Of a stretch of 21,047 bases of DNA, positions 5,494 through 13,046 are shown in pieces. Position numbers and translations under genes: made by a program. Position 1 is the first letter of the stretch; each line of letters starts with the position of its first letter. The notes under the pieces are model-generated. The model was not told where the DNA came from and did no database searches. It was given only the letters and a program-made list of their open reading frames with translations. The DNA comes from UBA10002 sp964373775 (GTDB taxonomy: Bacteria > Patescibacteriota > Minisyncoccia > Phycocordibacterales > UBA10002): positions 1-21,047 of the forward strand of contig CAYJWA010000008.1 in assembly GCA_964373775.1 (NCBI GenBank). Direction: 5' to 3'.

Positions 5494-7572
5494 ATGTCTA
5501 AGCCACCCCAAGATGTCGTTGATAGGTTAACGAAGCTTCGCAAAACGATTGAACATCACCGGTATGTGTACCATGTGCTTGATAGGCAGGAAATCAGCGA
5601 AGCCGCGCTGGATTCGCTGAAGCATGAGCTCTCGGAACTGGAGCGGGAATATCCCGAACTCATCACGCCCGACTCGCCCTCGCAACGTATCAGCGGCAAG
5701 CCCCTGCCAGAGTTTCAGAAAGTGCGGCACAAGGTGCCGCAGTGGTCATTCAATGACGCTTTTACCGAGGAAGAAATGCGCGAGTTTGACGCGCGTGTAA
5801 AGCGCTTTCTCGCTACAAGGCTTAGCCCTGTAAAAGCACCTACATACACGGTAGAGCACAAAATTGACGGGCTCAAAATCGTCTTGGAATACGAGAAAGG
5901 GCTTCTCAAAACCGCCGCGACGCGCGGGGACGGCATTGTGGGCGAGGATGTTACCGAGAATGTCAAGACCATTCTGTCAGTGCCGTTGCGCTTGACCGAG
6001 CCGCTCTCGGTTATTGTTGAAGGTGAGGTGTGGATGAGAAAGAGCCGTTTGGAGGAACTCAACCGCGAGCGGAAGAAGAAAGGCGAAGAGCCGTTCGCAA
6101 ATCCGCGAAATGTCGCCGCGGGTTCCATCCGCCAGCTTGACCCGAAAGTTGCCGCAGAGCGAAAGCTTGAGACCTATATCTACGACCTCTCTTACTACGC
6201 AGATAATCGCGGACTTCACACAGACAGTCGCAGAAAAGATGCCGCGAATCGGGGGACATCAACTCTTCCTCCCACGCAATACGAAGAACTGGAGCTTTTG
6301 CGGCGGCTCGGCTTTAAGGTCAATCCCTATTTCAGGCACTGCAAGACGATAGAAGAGGTGATTGCGTACTGGAAGGAGTGGCGGCAGAAGATGGAGAAAG
6401 AGGATTACCTCGCGGACGGCATCGTGGTGAAAGTAGACGAGCGCGAGTTTCAAGAGCTTCTTGGCTATACCGGAAAAGCGCCAAGGTGGGGCATCGCTTT
6501 TAAGTTTCCGGCAGAGCAGGTCACAACGACCGTAGAGAATATCCTGTTTCAGGTGGGACGCACCGGCGTTGTAACTCCTGTTGCGCGTCTTAGACCGGTG
6601 CGCGTTGGCGGTTCTCTGGTTTCTCGCGCGACTCTCCATAATGAAGATGAGATAAAACGGCTTGGCGTGAGGATTGGCGATACGGTCATTCTGCAAAAAG
6701 CGGGAGATGTGATTCCCGATATTGTCAAAGTTCTTACCGAGATGCGTACGGGCAAAGAGAAACCGTTTGTCTGGCCGAAAAAAGTGAGCGCCTGCGGCGG
6801 GGACGGTACAATTGAGCGCGTGCCCGGTGAAGCGGCATGGCGGTGCGCCGATAAAAATTCATTTGCTGTTCATAAACGCAAGCTCTACCACTTTGCGGCA
6901 AAACATGCATTTAATATAGACGGACTAGGACCGAAAATTATTGACCTTCTGCTTGAGCACAAACTTATATTTTCTTTTGACGATATTTTTGCGCTGAAGC
7001 GCGAGGACCTGCTTTCACTCCCGCGTTTTGCCGAGAAATCGGCGGACAATTTACTCTCTGCAATTAACGCGGCGCGGCGCGTGACGCTCGCGCGCTTTCT
7101 CGTTGCGCTCTCCATTCCGCAAGTGGGCGAAGAGACGGCTCATGCTCTTGCGGAGCATTTTGGAACGATTGATAAAATCAGCCGCGCCTCCTTTGAGGCG
7201 TTGGAGAAGATATCAGGCATTGGACCGATTGTTGGGATGTCAATCTTTGAGTGGTTTAGAGACAAGGAAAATAAAAAATTGGTGGATGCGCTCTTGAAAT
7301 ATCTTACGATTGCGCGCATGGAGAAGAAAAGTCCGGAGTCCTTGCCGCTTTCCGGGAAGACCGTGGTAATAACCGGGACCTTGGCGGCAATGAGCCGCGA
7401 AGAAGCAGAAACAAAAATTCGCAATCTTGGCGGAAGTCCGTCTGGTTCTGTCTCGCGGAAGACGGGTCTTGTCGTGGCGGGAGAGAACCCGGGAACAAAG
7501 TATAAAAAGGCCCAAGAACTCCGCGTGAAGATTCTTTCAGAGAAGGAGTTCCTGGAGTTGATAAAAAGATAG
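5494..7572 (+). CDS. ligA: NAD+-dependent DNA ligase
   Basis: 692 residues, normal length. Seals nicks in replication and repair with NAD+ as adenylate donor. Adenylation lysine K123 lies in EHKIDG. Other nucleotidyltransferase motifs are visible: TRGDGIVGEDVT, VEGEVWM, NPRNVAAGSIRQLD, DGIVVKVD and GIAFKFP. An OB fold (VGRTGVVTPVARL) follows, then a degenerate zinc finger in which only the Cys of SACG and WRC remain of the usual four (…WRCADKNSFAV), then HhH repeats (NIDGLGPKIID, GEETAHALAEHFG, ISGIGPIVG) and a C-terminal BRCT domain (LSGKTVVITGTL…RNLGG…KTGLVVAGENPGTKYKKA). The start is fixed by the promoter six bases upstream. Confidence 0.97.
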   Translation: MSKPPQDVVDRLTKLRKTIEHHRYVYHVLDRQEISEAALDSLKHELSELEREYPELITPDSPSQRISGKPLPEFQKVRHKVPQWSFNDAFTEEEMREFDARVKRFLATRLSPVKAPTYTVEHKIDGLKIVLEYEKGLLKTAATRGDGIVGEDVTENVKTILSVPLRLTEPLSVIVEGEVWMRKSRLEELNRERKKKGEEPFANPRNVAAGSIRQLDPKVAAERKLETYIYDLSYYADNRGLHTDSRRKDAANRGTSTLPPTQYEELELLRRLGFKVNPYFRHCKTIEEVIAYWKEWRQKMEKEDYLADGIVVKVDEREFQELLGYTGKAPRWGIAFKFPAEQVTTTVENILFQVGRTGVVTPVARLRPVRVGGSLVSRATLHNEDEIKRLGVRIGDTVILQKAGDVIPDIVKVLTEMRTGKEKPFVWPKKVSACGGDGTIERVPGEAAWRCADKNSFAVHKRKLYHFAAKHAFNIDGLGPKIIDLLLEHKLIFSFDDIFALKREDLLSLPRFAEKSADNLLSAINAARRVTLARFLVALSIPQVGEETAHALAEHFGTIDKISRASFEALEKISGIGPIVGMSIFEWFRDKENKKLVDALLKYLTIARMEKKSPESLPLSGKTVVITGTLAAMSREEAETKIRNLGGSPSGSVSRKTGLVVAGENPGTKYKKAQELRVKILSEKEFLELIKR

Positions 7573-7595
7573 TCGGACCCGTAACGAGTCCGACT
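7571..7595. terminator. bidirectional terminator between ligA and convergent small gene
   Basis: AGTCGGAC-(9)-GTCCGACT stem-loop. It overlaps the last bases of the ligA stop codon. On the minus strand it is followed by a short T-rich run, so it more likely serves the convergent gene. Confidence 0.6.
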
Positions 7596-7611
7596 TTCAA
7601 CCGCAGAACTT

Positions 7612-7851
7612 TTAGCGGCGGAGCGCCTGTGCCCCGTTTGAAGAGAAGGGTCGCGCTTGTCGGCGCGGCCACGCGCGCGGCAACGACTTGCCGGTTTTGA
7701 CCAGAACCGAGACTGGTTTCTTCTCCGGCAAGAGACCGACTGCGATCTTGATGTGTCTCTCCAAACGGGCACGGTATACAGGGGGAATTTTTGCCATAAT
7801 TTTTTTGGTTTGTGTGCGAACGGCGCTTTCATCGGCGCCGCTTTTGTTCAT
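7612..7851 (-). CDS. small basic protein of unknown function
   Basis: 79 residues, or 61 if translation starts at the internal ATG at 7797 (MAKIPPVYRARLERHIK). Rich in Arg, Lys and Pro, with LPEKKPVSVLVKTGKSLPRA in the middle and an Arg-rich tail. No domain recognised, no Cys, no membrane segment. The charge and size suggest a nucleic-acid or ribosome-associated protein, but that is inference. Convergent with ligA and divergent from gatC. I support it because the proline/arginine pattern looks protein-like, the frame is open across the whole ligA-gatC gap, and it ends at a terminator; nothing else proves it is expressed. Confidence 0.5.
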   Translation of the reverse strand: MNKSGADESAVRTQTKKIMAKIPPVYRARLERHIKIAVGLLPEKKPVSVLVKTGKSLPRAWPRRQARPFSSNGAQALRR

Positions 7852-7908
7852 CGCAATAGTATTTTATCTTTGCTTTGCAGTCAATGCTTTTTCCGTCTCT
7901 TTTTGTGT

Positions 7909-7914
7909 TAGAAT
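7909..7914 (+). promoter_or_regulatory. gatC -10 box, probably leaderless
   Basis: TAGAAT with six bases (GGCACC) to the ATG at 7921. The -35 region is T-rich and poorly defined. The spacing equals that at pilD, ligA and the gene at 14647. Confidence 0.5.
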
Positions 7915-7920
7915 GGCACC

Positions 7921-8211
7921 ATGGTAACCATTGCGGAGATAGAAAACCTGGTCGCGCTTGCGCGCATTGAAGTCAGCGAAGAGGAAAAAACGGCGCTCCA
8001 GAAAGAGGTGAGTGCGATTTTGGAATATGTGTCGCAAATCAAAGAAGTGTCCGCGAGTGCAATCTCCGCACCGGAAGCGTTAGGAGTCATGCCGCCCAAT
8101 GTGATGCGCGAAGATACGGCTTCTCACGAGAGCGGGCTCTATACCGAGACAGTATTGTCCGCCGCGCCGAAGAGAGAAGGGGATTACATCAAAGTGAAGA
8201 AGATACTTTGA
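7921..8211 (+). CDS. gatC: Asp-tRNA(Asn)/Glu-tRNA(Gln) amidotransferase subunit C
   Basis: 96 residues, usual GatC length. GatC is the belt subunit that holds GatA and GatB together in the complex that converts misacylated Glu-tRNA(Gln) or Asp-tRNA(Asn). Family features seen: the N-terminal helix ITIAEIENLVALARIEVSEEE-type sequence, EKTALQKEVSAILEYVSQI, and the C-terminal MREDTA…VLSAAPKREGDYIKVKKIL, which matches the conserved tail. Lies upstream of gatA with a 124-bp spacer full of repeats; gatB is not in the window. Confidence 0.95.
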   Translation: MVTIAEIENLVALARIEVSEEEKTALQKEVSAILEYVSQIKEVSASAISAPEALGVMPPNVMREDTASHESGLYTETVLSAAPKREGDYIKVKKIL

Positions 8212-8213
8212 TA

Positions 8214-8332
8214 AATTATTCTAATTGGTCTAATTAACCTAATTATTCTAAGGAATACCCAAATCACAAGTTCCAATTGATGAATCGCTATTGGGATTTC
8301 TTCAGGTTAATTAGAATAATTAGGTTAATTTT
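8214..8332. repeat. repeat-armed hairpin between gatC and gatA
   Basis: Left arm 8214-8252 is built of 9-mers (CTAATTGGT, CTAATTAAC, CTAATTATT). Right arm 8304-8332 has the complements (AGGTTAATT, AGAATAATT, AGGTTAATT). The centre contains a short second inverted repeat. The right arm ends three bases before the gatA ATG, so folding could mask its start or act as an attenuator. Confidence 0.75.
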
Positions 8333-8335
8333 CAC

Positions 8336-9787
8336 ATGATTGATTTAAAGGAACTCACGATAACAAAAGCTCACGAACACCTGGTGAACGGTGATTTCAG
8401 TGCGGTTGGATTGGCAGAGGCATATCTTGCGGAGATTGAGAAGCAAAACCCAAAACTCAACGCGTACCTTGAGGTATTTGATGATGTGCGAAAACAAGCG
8501 AAAGAGGCGGACAAGAAAATAAAAGCCGGGAAGACAGAGTTGCTCACGGGAATTCCGCTTGCGATTAAAGATAACATTTTGATACAAGGCAGGCGCGTCG
8601 GCGCGGCATCAAAAATCCTTGAAGGATATGTCGCTCCATATGATGCGACGGCGATTAAGAAACTAAAAAACGCAGGTGCGGTGTTTTTGGGAAGGACAAA
8701 TTGCGATGAGTTTGCGATGGGAAGTTCAACGGAGAATTCCGCGTACGGCGTAACAAAAAATTTGCATGATGCTTGCCGCGTTGCAGGCGGTTCCTCCGGC
8801 GGTTCTGCTGCCGCGGTCGCGGCAGACCTCGCGCTTTCGGCGCTCGGGTCGGATACTGGCGGAAGCGTGCGCCAGCCAGCGAGCTTTTGCGGAGTTGTTG
8901 GGTTTAAACCGACATATGGCGCGGTGTCGCGCTATGGGCTCATTGCGATGGGCTCTTCGCTTGACTGCATCGGTCCGCTCGCGAAAACAGTTGAGGATGT
9001 AGAAATTGTTTTTGACGCAATCAAAGGCAGCGATCCGATGGACAGCACATCTATTGACTTGAAAATTCGAAATTCGAAATTCCCTGCCCGCCGAAGCATC
9101 GGCGCAGGCGGGGAAATTCGAAATTTACAAATTGGGGTACCCAGAAGTTTTGTTGAACGAGAGGGTATAGACGCAGAAGTGCTGAAAGATTTTAATGAGT
9201 CGCTGGAGCGATTACAAAAATCAGGAGCAAAAATTGTTGATGTGGAATTGCCGGATGTGAAGTACGCGCTCCCGTGCTACTACATCATTATGCCCGCGGA
9301 GGCATCTACCAACCTGGCGCGCTTTGACGGGGTGAAGTACGGCTTGCACAAAGACGGCGCGAATCTTCTGGGGGATTACTTCAAAACGCGCGGAGCGGGG
9401 TTTGGTCCCGAACCGCGCCGCCGGATTCTTCTCGGGACCTATGTGCTCTCCGCCGGGTATTATGATGCCTATTATGGCAAGGCCGTAGCGGTTCGGCGTC
9501 GTATTGCTGCGATGTTTGCGGAGACCTTTAAGCAAGTAGATGTTATCGCGACTCCGACTTCGCCGGCGCCGGCGTGGAGGATTGGAGAAAAAACAGACCC
9601 GCTTTCTGCGTATCTTGCAGATATCTTTACGGTTACCGCGAACATTGCCGGTATTCCCGCCATTTCTTTGCCCTCGGGGAAGACGAAATCAGGGCTTCCG
9701 CTCGGACTGCAGATTATGGCGGCGCACGGACGGGAAGATGTTTTGTTTGCCGCGGGGAAGCTTTCTGAACGCACCGCGAGCGACTGA
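8336..9787 (+). CDS. gatA: Asp-tRNA(Asn)/Glu-tRNA(Gln) amidotransferase subunit A
   Basis: 483 residues. Amidase-signature subunit that releases ammonia from glutamine for tRNA-dependent amidation. The catalytic triad is visible: K78 in AIKDNI, S153 in AGGSSGGSAAA (cis-Ser), and S177 in SDTGGSVRQPASF (nucleophile). Conserved GVVGFKPTYGAVSRYGLIA, SSLDCIGP and the C-terminal PAISLPSGKTKSGLPLGLQIM are all present. Odd: residues ~243-265 (KIRNSKFPARRSIGAGGEIRN) are encoded by an in-frame palindromic repeat insertion just before the conserved LQIGVPRSF. No Shine-Dalgarno is evident; a repeat hairpin abuts the start. Confidence 0.96.
   Translation: MIDLKELTITKAHEHLVNGDFSAVGLAEAYLAEIEKQNPKLNAYLEVFDDVRKQAKEADKKIKAGKTELLTGIPLAIKDNILIQGRRVGAASKILEGYVAPYDATAIKKLKNAGAVFLGRTNCDEFAMGSSTENSAYGVTKNLHDACRVAGGSSGGSAAAVAADLALSALGSDTGGSVRQPASFCGVVGFKPTYGAVSRYGLIAMGSSLDCIGPLAKTVEDVEIVFDAIKGSDPMDSTSIDLKIRNSKFPARRSIGAGGEIRNLQIGVPRSFVEREGIDAEVLKDFNESLERLQKSGAKIVDVELPDVKYALPCYYIIMPAEASTNLARFDGVKYGLHKDGANLLGDYFKTRGAGFGPEPRRRILLGTYVLSAGYYDAYYGKAVAVRRRIAAMFAETFKQVDVIATPTSPAPAWRIGEKTDPLSAYLADIFTVTANIAGIPAISLPSGKTKSGLPLGLQIMAAHGREDVLFAAGKLSERTASD
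9061..9130 (+). repeat. in-frame palindromic insertion within gatA
   Basis: Outer arms of GAAATTC-type heptamers (9061-9081 and 9113-9126) enclose a GC-rich hairpin, CCCTGCCCGCCGAAG/…GGCGCAGGCGGGG. The frame is kept. It lies at a surface-loop position before the conserved GVPRSF motif and resembles in concept the Rickettsia palindromic elements found inside genes. Confidence 0.75.
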
Positions 9788-10401
9788 TGATTTTTCCGTA
9801 TTCGTATTTATTAGTATATTGGTATCGTAAAATGCAGAACACTTTTCTTGATTCTTTCTTCACCGCACTCTCGCGTCTCTTTGCGCCGGATTTTTGGCTG
9901 CGCCTGCCGGACAGTTTTTTCTCGTTTGCGGATTTTATGCGCCCCTACTCCACGGCTATCTCCCTTTTGCTTTTGACCGGCATCACCTATTGTTATCTGC
10001 GCCGGCACCAGGTGGAAGGGCGGGGAGAACATATGGAGAAAACGCAGGAGACAGAGGCGGGCGCAACGGCGTATGACATATCACCGAACGCGGGGCGTTG
10101 GGAGAGAATTACCGGACATCTTGAATCAGAAAAAGAGAGCGACTGGCGGCTTGCGGTGCTGGAGGCGGATATTATGCTGGACGAGTTTGTGACGCATCTC
10201 GGATACCAGGGCGATTCGCTCGGCGAGAAACTAAAGCGGATTGAAAAGAGCGACTTCACGACGCTGGATAGCGCGTGGGAGGCGCACGCGGTGCGGAACC
10301 GCATCGCGCACGAAGGCGCGGCGTTTGCGCTTACGGAGCGCGAAGCAAAGCGCGTCATTAAACTCTACGAGGAGGTGTTCAGAGAGTTTAAATACATTTA
10401 A
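9787..10401 (+). CDS. membrane protein with C-terminal HEPN-like motif, function unknown
   Basis: 204 residues. The ATG overlaps the gatA stop (TGATG), suggesting translational coupling; the ATG at 9832 (MQNTFLDSFFTALSRLF) is an alternative. An N-terminal hydrophobic region with one or two membrane segments (around residues 55-70, STAISLLLLTGITYCYL) is followed by a charged linker and a helical domain from about residue 105 (RWERITGHLESEKESDWRL). Its end, AVRNRIAHEG, has the R-x4-H arrangement of HEPN nucleases and binding domains, and is followed by REAKRVIKLYEEVF. I recognise no named family. Conserved CPR genes beside gatA may be linked only by position. Confidence 0.75.
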   Translation: MIFPYSYLLVYWYRKMQNTFLDSFFTALSRLFAPDFWLRLPDSFFSFADFMRPYSTAISLLLLTGITYCYLRRHQVEGRGEHMEKTQETEAGATAYDISPNAGRWERITGHLESEKESDWRLAVLEADIMLDEFVTHLGYQGDSLGEKLKRIEKSDFTTLDSAWEAHAVRNRIAHEGAAFALTEREAKRVIKLYEEVFREFKYI

Positions 10402-10458
10402 CTTGGTGCGAATCTACGAATGGCCGAACGAATGCCGCGAATAGATTAGGAATAAGAG

Positions 10459-10492
10459 AAAAGCCCGCCTCAATATATTCGGCGGGGTTTTT
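10459..10492 (+). terminator. rho-independent terminator
   Basis: AAAAGCCCGCC-(11)-GGCGGGGTTTTT hairpin with T run. Ends the gatC-gatA-9787 transcript. It also precedes the stop side of the convergent minus-strand gene. Confidence 0.8.
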
Positions 10493-10508
10493 GTTCTGGT
10501 TCGTTTTT

Positions 10509-10916
10509 TTACTTAATCTCAACCGTTCCGCCCGATCGCCGAAAGGCTCGTCTCAAGAATCGTTCGCGTTCACTCGTGGGCAGTCGCGGCAACCGGTCCT
10601 TGACTTTATAGACAAGCTGGATGAGCCGGTCTCCGCCTTGCTCTGTCTTGAAGCGATGCGCTTGGGTGATTACATCTTGGATGTAATCCGGATGTTCGTT
10701 CAGCAGTTTTTTGGCCGTGTCTTTGAACTCTCCGATTGAGGAGCAGATTTCCAATCGGTCAAGATTGGCTGACCTGCCGTGCTTACTCGTGAGCTTGCGG
10801 AGTTGCGTTGCCGCTTCTCTGTCTAAGCGCGAAGCTTGGTCACCAAGTACCGCTTTTTTCTCCTTTTCTGTGATGAGCCTTACTTGTTGAAGGGCGTCTG
10901 CTAGTGTACCGGGCAT
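10509..10916 (-). CDS. helical cytoplasmic protein of unknown function
   Basis: 135 residues, soluble, highly charged, predicted almost all helical. No signal, membrane segment or known motif recognised; the single Cys (EICSSIGEF) lies near residue 58. The C-terminus is Arg-rich (RERFLRRAFRRSG). A good promoter 70-95 bases upstream and an AGGGAAACT stretch before the ATG support a real gene. It is convergent with the gatA operon across a terminator and downstream, on the same strand, of tRNA-fMet. Confidence 0.65.
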   Translation of the reverse strand: MPGTLADALQQVRLITEKEKKAVLGDQASRLDREAATQLRKLTSKHGRSANLDRLEICSSIGEFKDTAKKLLNEHPDYIQDVITQAHRFKTEQGGDRLIQLVYKVKDRLPRLPTSERERFLRRAFRRSGGTVEIK

Positions 10917-10982
10917 AGTTTCCCTTTTTTTCTGTTAGTGGTTTGTAGTTTGAACCTGAACGGTGAATGTTCAGCCGATTTA

Positions 10983-11011
10983 AAATTAGCATAGTGCTCA
11001 CAAAGTGTCAA
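10983..11011 (-). promoter_or_regulatory. consensus-like promoter of the 10916 gene
   Basis: On the minus strand TTGACA (11011-11006), 17-base spacer, TAATTT (10988-10983). About 65 bases of 5' leader follow, unlike the leaderless genes in the window. Confidence 0.65.
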
Positions 11012-11042
11012 GTGTTTTAAGCGCAGACTTTTCAATACAAAC

Positions 11043-11068
11043 ACAAAACCGCCTCTCGGCGGTTTTGT
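11043..11068. terminator. bidirectional terminator
   Basis: ACAAAACCGCC-TCTC-GGCGGTTTTGT, symmetrical with T runs on both sides. On the minus strand it would end the tRNA-fMet transcript. Confidence 0.8.
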
Positions 11069-11172
11069 GAACTGCGTGTTGCGGGCCGTCCGCCTTCGGC
11101 GAGACGAGCCTCGCAAAATTTACTTATAAATTTTGCGGGGCCGGGAATCGCACCCGGAATCTCAAGGTTATG

Positions 11173-11485
11173 CATACCACTATGACTTTCGTCACGAATC
11201 TCTTTCACATTTTGTGGTCTGGACTATGCCTTCTCCCACTTGGGGAGCTCGCCGTCTAGTCTCTACACCTTCCCAGCCGTAATTTTTGATTCCAAGGTTC
11301 AACCTTGAATCTGAAAAAAGGTTGAACCTTAATCTTCAATCAAAAATTACGGCTGGGCTTGGCTCGGCGTTATCTTTCTTCCGCGTACATCCGCGTTTTT
11401 ATCCGCGTCTATCTGCGCTATGAGAGGACTTCACCGAGTTTGACGAGTTATCAACGTTGCGTTGCTGCAGCGCCAGCCCCTTTTG
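11173..11485 (-). ncRNA. group I intron (313 nt) in tRNA-fMet
   Basis: Minus-strand core elements are clear: Q-like CGAGCCAAGCCC (around 11366-11355), R-like GTAGAGACTAGACGGCGAGC (11266-11247) and S-like AAGGCATAGTCCAGACC (11232-11216); the GACTA/TAGTC pairing forms P7. These match the catalytic core known from cyanobacterial and proteobacterial tRNA introns. No homing endonuclease is encoded. A peripheral stem (11272-11357) carries a palindromic repeat also found at 13774-13834. Confidence 0.9.
11272..11357. repeat. 86-bp palindrome inside the fMet intron
   Basis: CCCAGCCGTAATTTTTGATT pairs with its complement at 11338-11357. Inside (11285-11346) is the palindromic unit with AAGGTTCAACC and GGTTGAACCTT, shared with the hairpin at 13774-13834. 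As RNA it extends a peripheral intron helix. Confidence 0.85.
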
Positions 11486-11565
11486 AGCCTTGCGAGTTAC
11501 TGTTACTCTACCCCGCGATACAACCTAACCTTGCTATCATATCCTTTTTCGACATCCAATACAAG

Positions 11566-12906
11566 TCACTTCAACGGAGGATTTTTGAGCACATTTATGA
11601 CCGTTTCGGCGAGAGTTGGGGACGCAAACATTGTTTTAAGCTCTTCTTTCCACGACGTTGTTTTTATATCAATATCAGGATCAACACCTCGGCCTTCAAT
11701 CGGTTGTCCGTCGTCGCGGAGCGTTATGCTGTGCGTAAGGAGTAGGCTGTAACGTTCTGCAGGATCAAGAGTTGCGGATAGAGGAAACGTATTTTCAATC
11801 GTGCCCCAACCGCGCGTCGGTTCTCCAACGACAAGCGCCACATTATATTTTTTGAAAGTGGCCGTAAGAATCTCTGCGCTGGATTGAGTCGCGGTATCCG
11901 TGAGAAGAACGATGCGCCGGCGGAAACGCTCTAGTGAAGGGAGTTTTTGAACGCGAGTTTTAAAAGGAGTGTAGTTGTCCTGGCGGTAGAAATCATATCC
12001 ATACGCGTTTTCTCCTATGAAGAGTCCAAGAATATATTGCAAAAGATCAGTTGCCCCGCCGACATTTCCCCGTATGTCCAGTATAAGCCATGAAAGTTTT
12101 TTATCATCCGCGTGCGCGTTCGCCGCGGAAATAAGTTCGTCAAAAGTGGATGGGGAGATTTTGCTCACAAAAAAATACAGCACTGCCGGAGATACAATCT
12201 GCTGAAAGACCGTGGGCTCCACGCCTGCTTCGTTATAGCGTTCTTTCGCGTTCTCATCCGAAAGAACAGTATAAGCGTAGGAAAGCTCCTTTAGTTTTTC
12301 TTCAGCTTCGGGAGTCTTTTCTTTGGCGAGCTCCTGTTTTTTTCCTTCGTAAGCTTTGTCAATTTCTTCCTGTGGCGCGCTTTTTGAAACGCCTACTGTC
12401 GCGTACAGGTCTCGCGATCGGTCAATGTTGCTCACCGTCTCCCGCAAGGTTCGTTCTTCTTTTTGGCTAAGAAGTGCGTTTCTTCCTGTTGGCGGCAAGT
12501 TATAAAGCACAATCTGGATGATATTTATGACAATCTCGCGTTTCTGCGAGTCCGTGTCTTTTCCCGCGAGTATTGTTTTTATAAGTCCGGTTACTCCGAC
12601 AGCGTCTTTGCTTTGAAGAATTTGGGGATTGCCGGTTGCTTTTTCAGCGGCGCGCCTGAAAAGTTCGGATAATTCGTCGTCGCTTATTTTATTCCAGTAT
12701 TGCTCTTTGACGCGCTTGTATGTTTCTTCGCTGAACTGGGCAAAATCAGCTGTTGTTTTTTCAGCGGTCTCGGCTTTTTTCTGGTTTAAGACCGGCACGC
12801 CGTATTCTAAAACAACGATAACAAGGAGCGCGGCGATAAGCGTCGCTATAAGCGCGATTGCTAGTTTTCTCGCAGGGTTGCTCTGCGTTTTGAAGAAAGA
12901 AGTCAT
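11566..12906 (-). CDS. membrane-anchored S41-like peptidase with J-like segment, catalytic Lys absent
   Basis: 446 residues. Membrane anchor at residues 14-35. Residues ~167-229 resemble a DnaJ domain (LYATVGVSKSAPQEEIDKAY…EEKLKELSYAYTVLSDENAKERYNEAG) but the HPD tripeptide needed to stimulate Hsp70 is missing. Residues ~240-440 form an S41 (CtpA/Tsp) protease domain: LSWLILDIRGNVGG, then TDTATQSSAEILTA with the nucleophile-type Ser. Where E. coli Tsp has GEPTFGKGTVQ, with the general-base Lys, this protein has GEPTRGWGTIE, so Lys and Gln are Trp and Glu. There is no recognisable PDZ domain. It may be a binding protein or use a different base. Same strand as and upstream of tRNA-fMet. Confidence 0.88.
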   Translation of the reverse strand: MTSFFKTQSNPARKLAIALIATLIAALLVIVVLEYGVPVLNQKKAETAEKTTADFAQFSEETYKRVKEQYWNKISDDELSELFRRAAEKATGNPQILQSKDAVGVTGLIKTILAGKDTDSQKREIVINIIQIVLYNLPPTGRNALLSQKEERTLRETVSNIDRSRDLYATVGVSKSAPQEEIDKAYEGKKQELAKEKTPEAEEKLKELSYAYTVLSDENAKERYNEAGVEPTVFQQIVSPAVLYFFVSKISPSTFDELISAANAHADDKKLSWLILDIRGNVGGATDLLQYILGLFIGENAYGYDFYRQDNYTPFKTRVQKLPSLERFRRRIVLLTDTATQSSAEILTATFKKYNVALVVGEPTRGWGTIENTFPLSATLDPAERYSLLLTHSITLRDDGQPIEGRGVDPDIDIKTTSWKEELKTMFASPTLAETVINVLKNPPLK

Positions 12907-12958
12907 TGTGGCGTTTTACATTATCAAATTCATGCTTTTTTGCGCGCCTTTTTGAAGA

Positions 12959-12986
12959 TTGTATTATAAGATGTAATATATATACT
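12959..12986 (+). promoter_or_regulatory. promoter of tRNA region
   Basis: TTGTAT (12959-12964), 16-base spacer, TATACT (12981-12986), eight bases to the tRNA-Glu-like 5' half at 12995. Divergent from the S41 gene. Confidence 0.65.
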
Positions 12987-12994
12987 ATCCACGC

Positions 12995-13030
12995 GCCGGT
13001 GTAGTTCAACGGTAGAACGAGAGACTTTCA
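12995..13030 (+). tRNA. tRNA-Glu(TTC)-like 5' half, interrupted in the anticodon loop
   Basis: Acceptor strand GCCGGTG, TA, D arm GTTC-AACGGTA-GAAC, then AGAGA and loop CTTTCA(C), giving anticodon TTC. The sequence then turns into CCCCGCACCAAAATTT, the left arm of a hairpin that contains an intact tRNA(CAT). I could not find a matching 3' half (CACCGGC preceded by a T arm) downstream; a palindromic element begins at 13151 instead. It is a broken gene or the 5' part of a gene with a distant 3' half. Confidence 0.6.
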
Positions 13031-13046
13031 CCCCGCACCAAAATTT

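Larger units (their letters stand above)
11133..11517 (-). tRNA. initiator tRNA-fMet(CAT) with group I intron
   Basis: Exon 1 is 11517-11486: acceptor CGCGGGG, D arm GAGT/ACTC, anticodon stem CAAGG and CT to U33. Exon 2 is 11172-11133: CATAA, stem CCTTG, T arm CCGGG-TGCGATT-CCCGG, acceptor CCCCGCA, discriminator A. The spliced cloverleaf has the C1-A72 mismatch that marks bacterial initiators. CCA is not encoded. The intron follows U33 and ends in G, as group I chemistry requires. Every translation start in the cell depends on an initiator, so if this is the only copy, splicing is essential. A hairpin, GCAAAATTTA/TAAATTTTGC, overlaps the 3' end. Confidence 0.92.

Noticed and set aside
11359..11745. 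Plus-strand frame of 128 codons
   Set aside because: Antisense to the fMet tRNA, its intron and the S41 gene.
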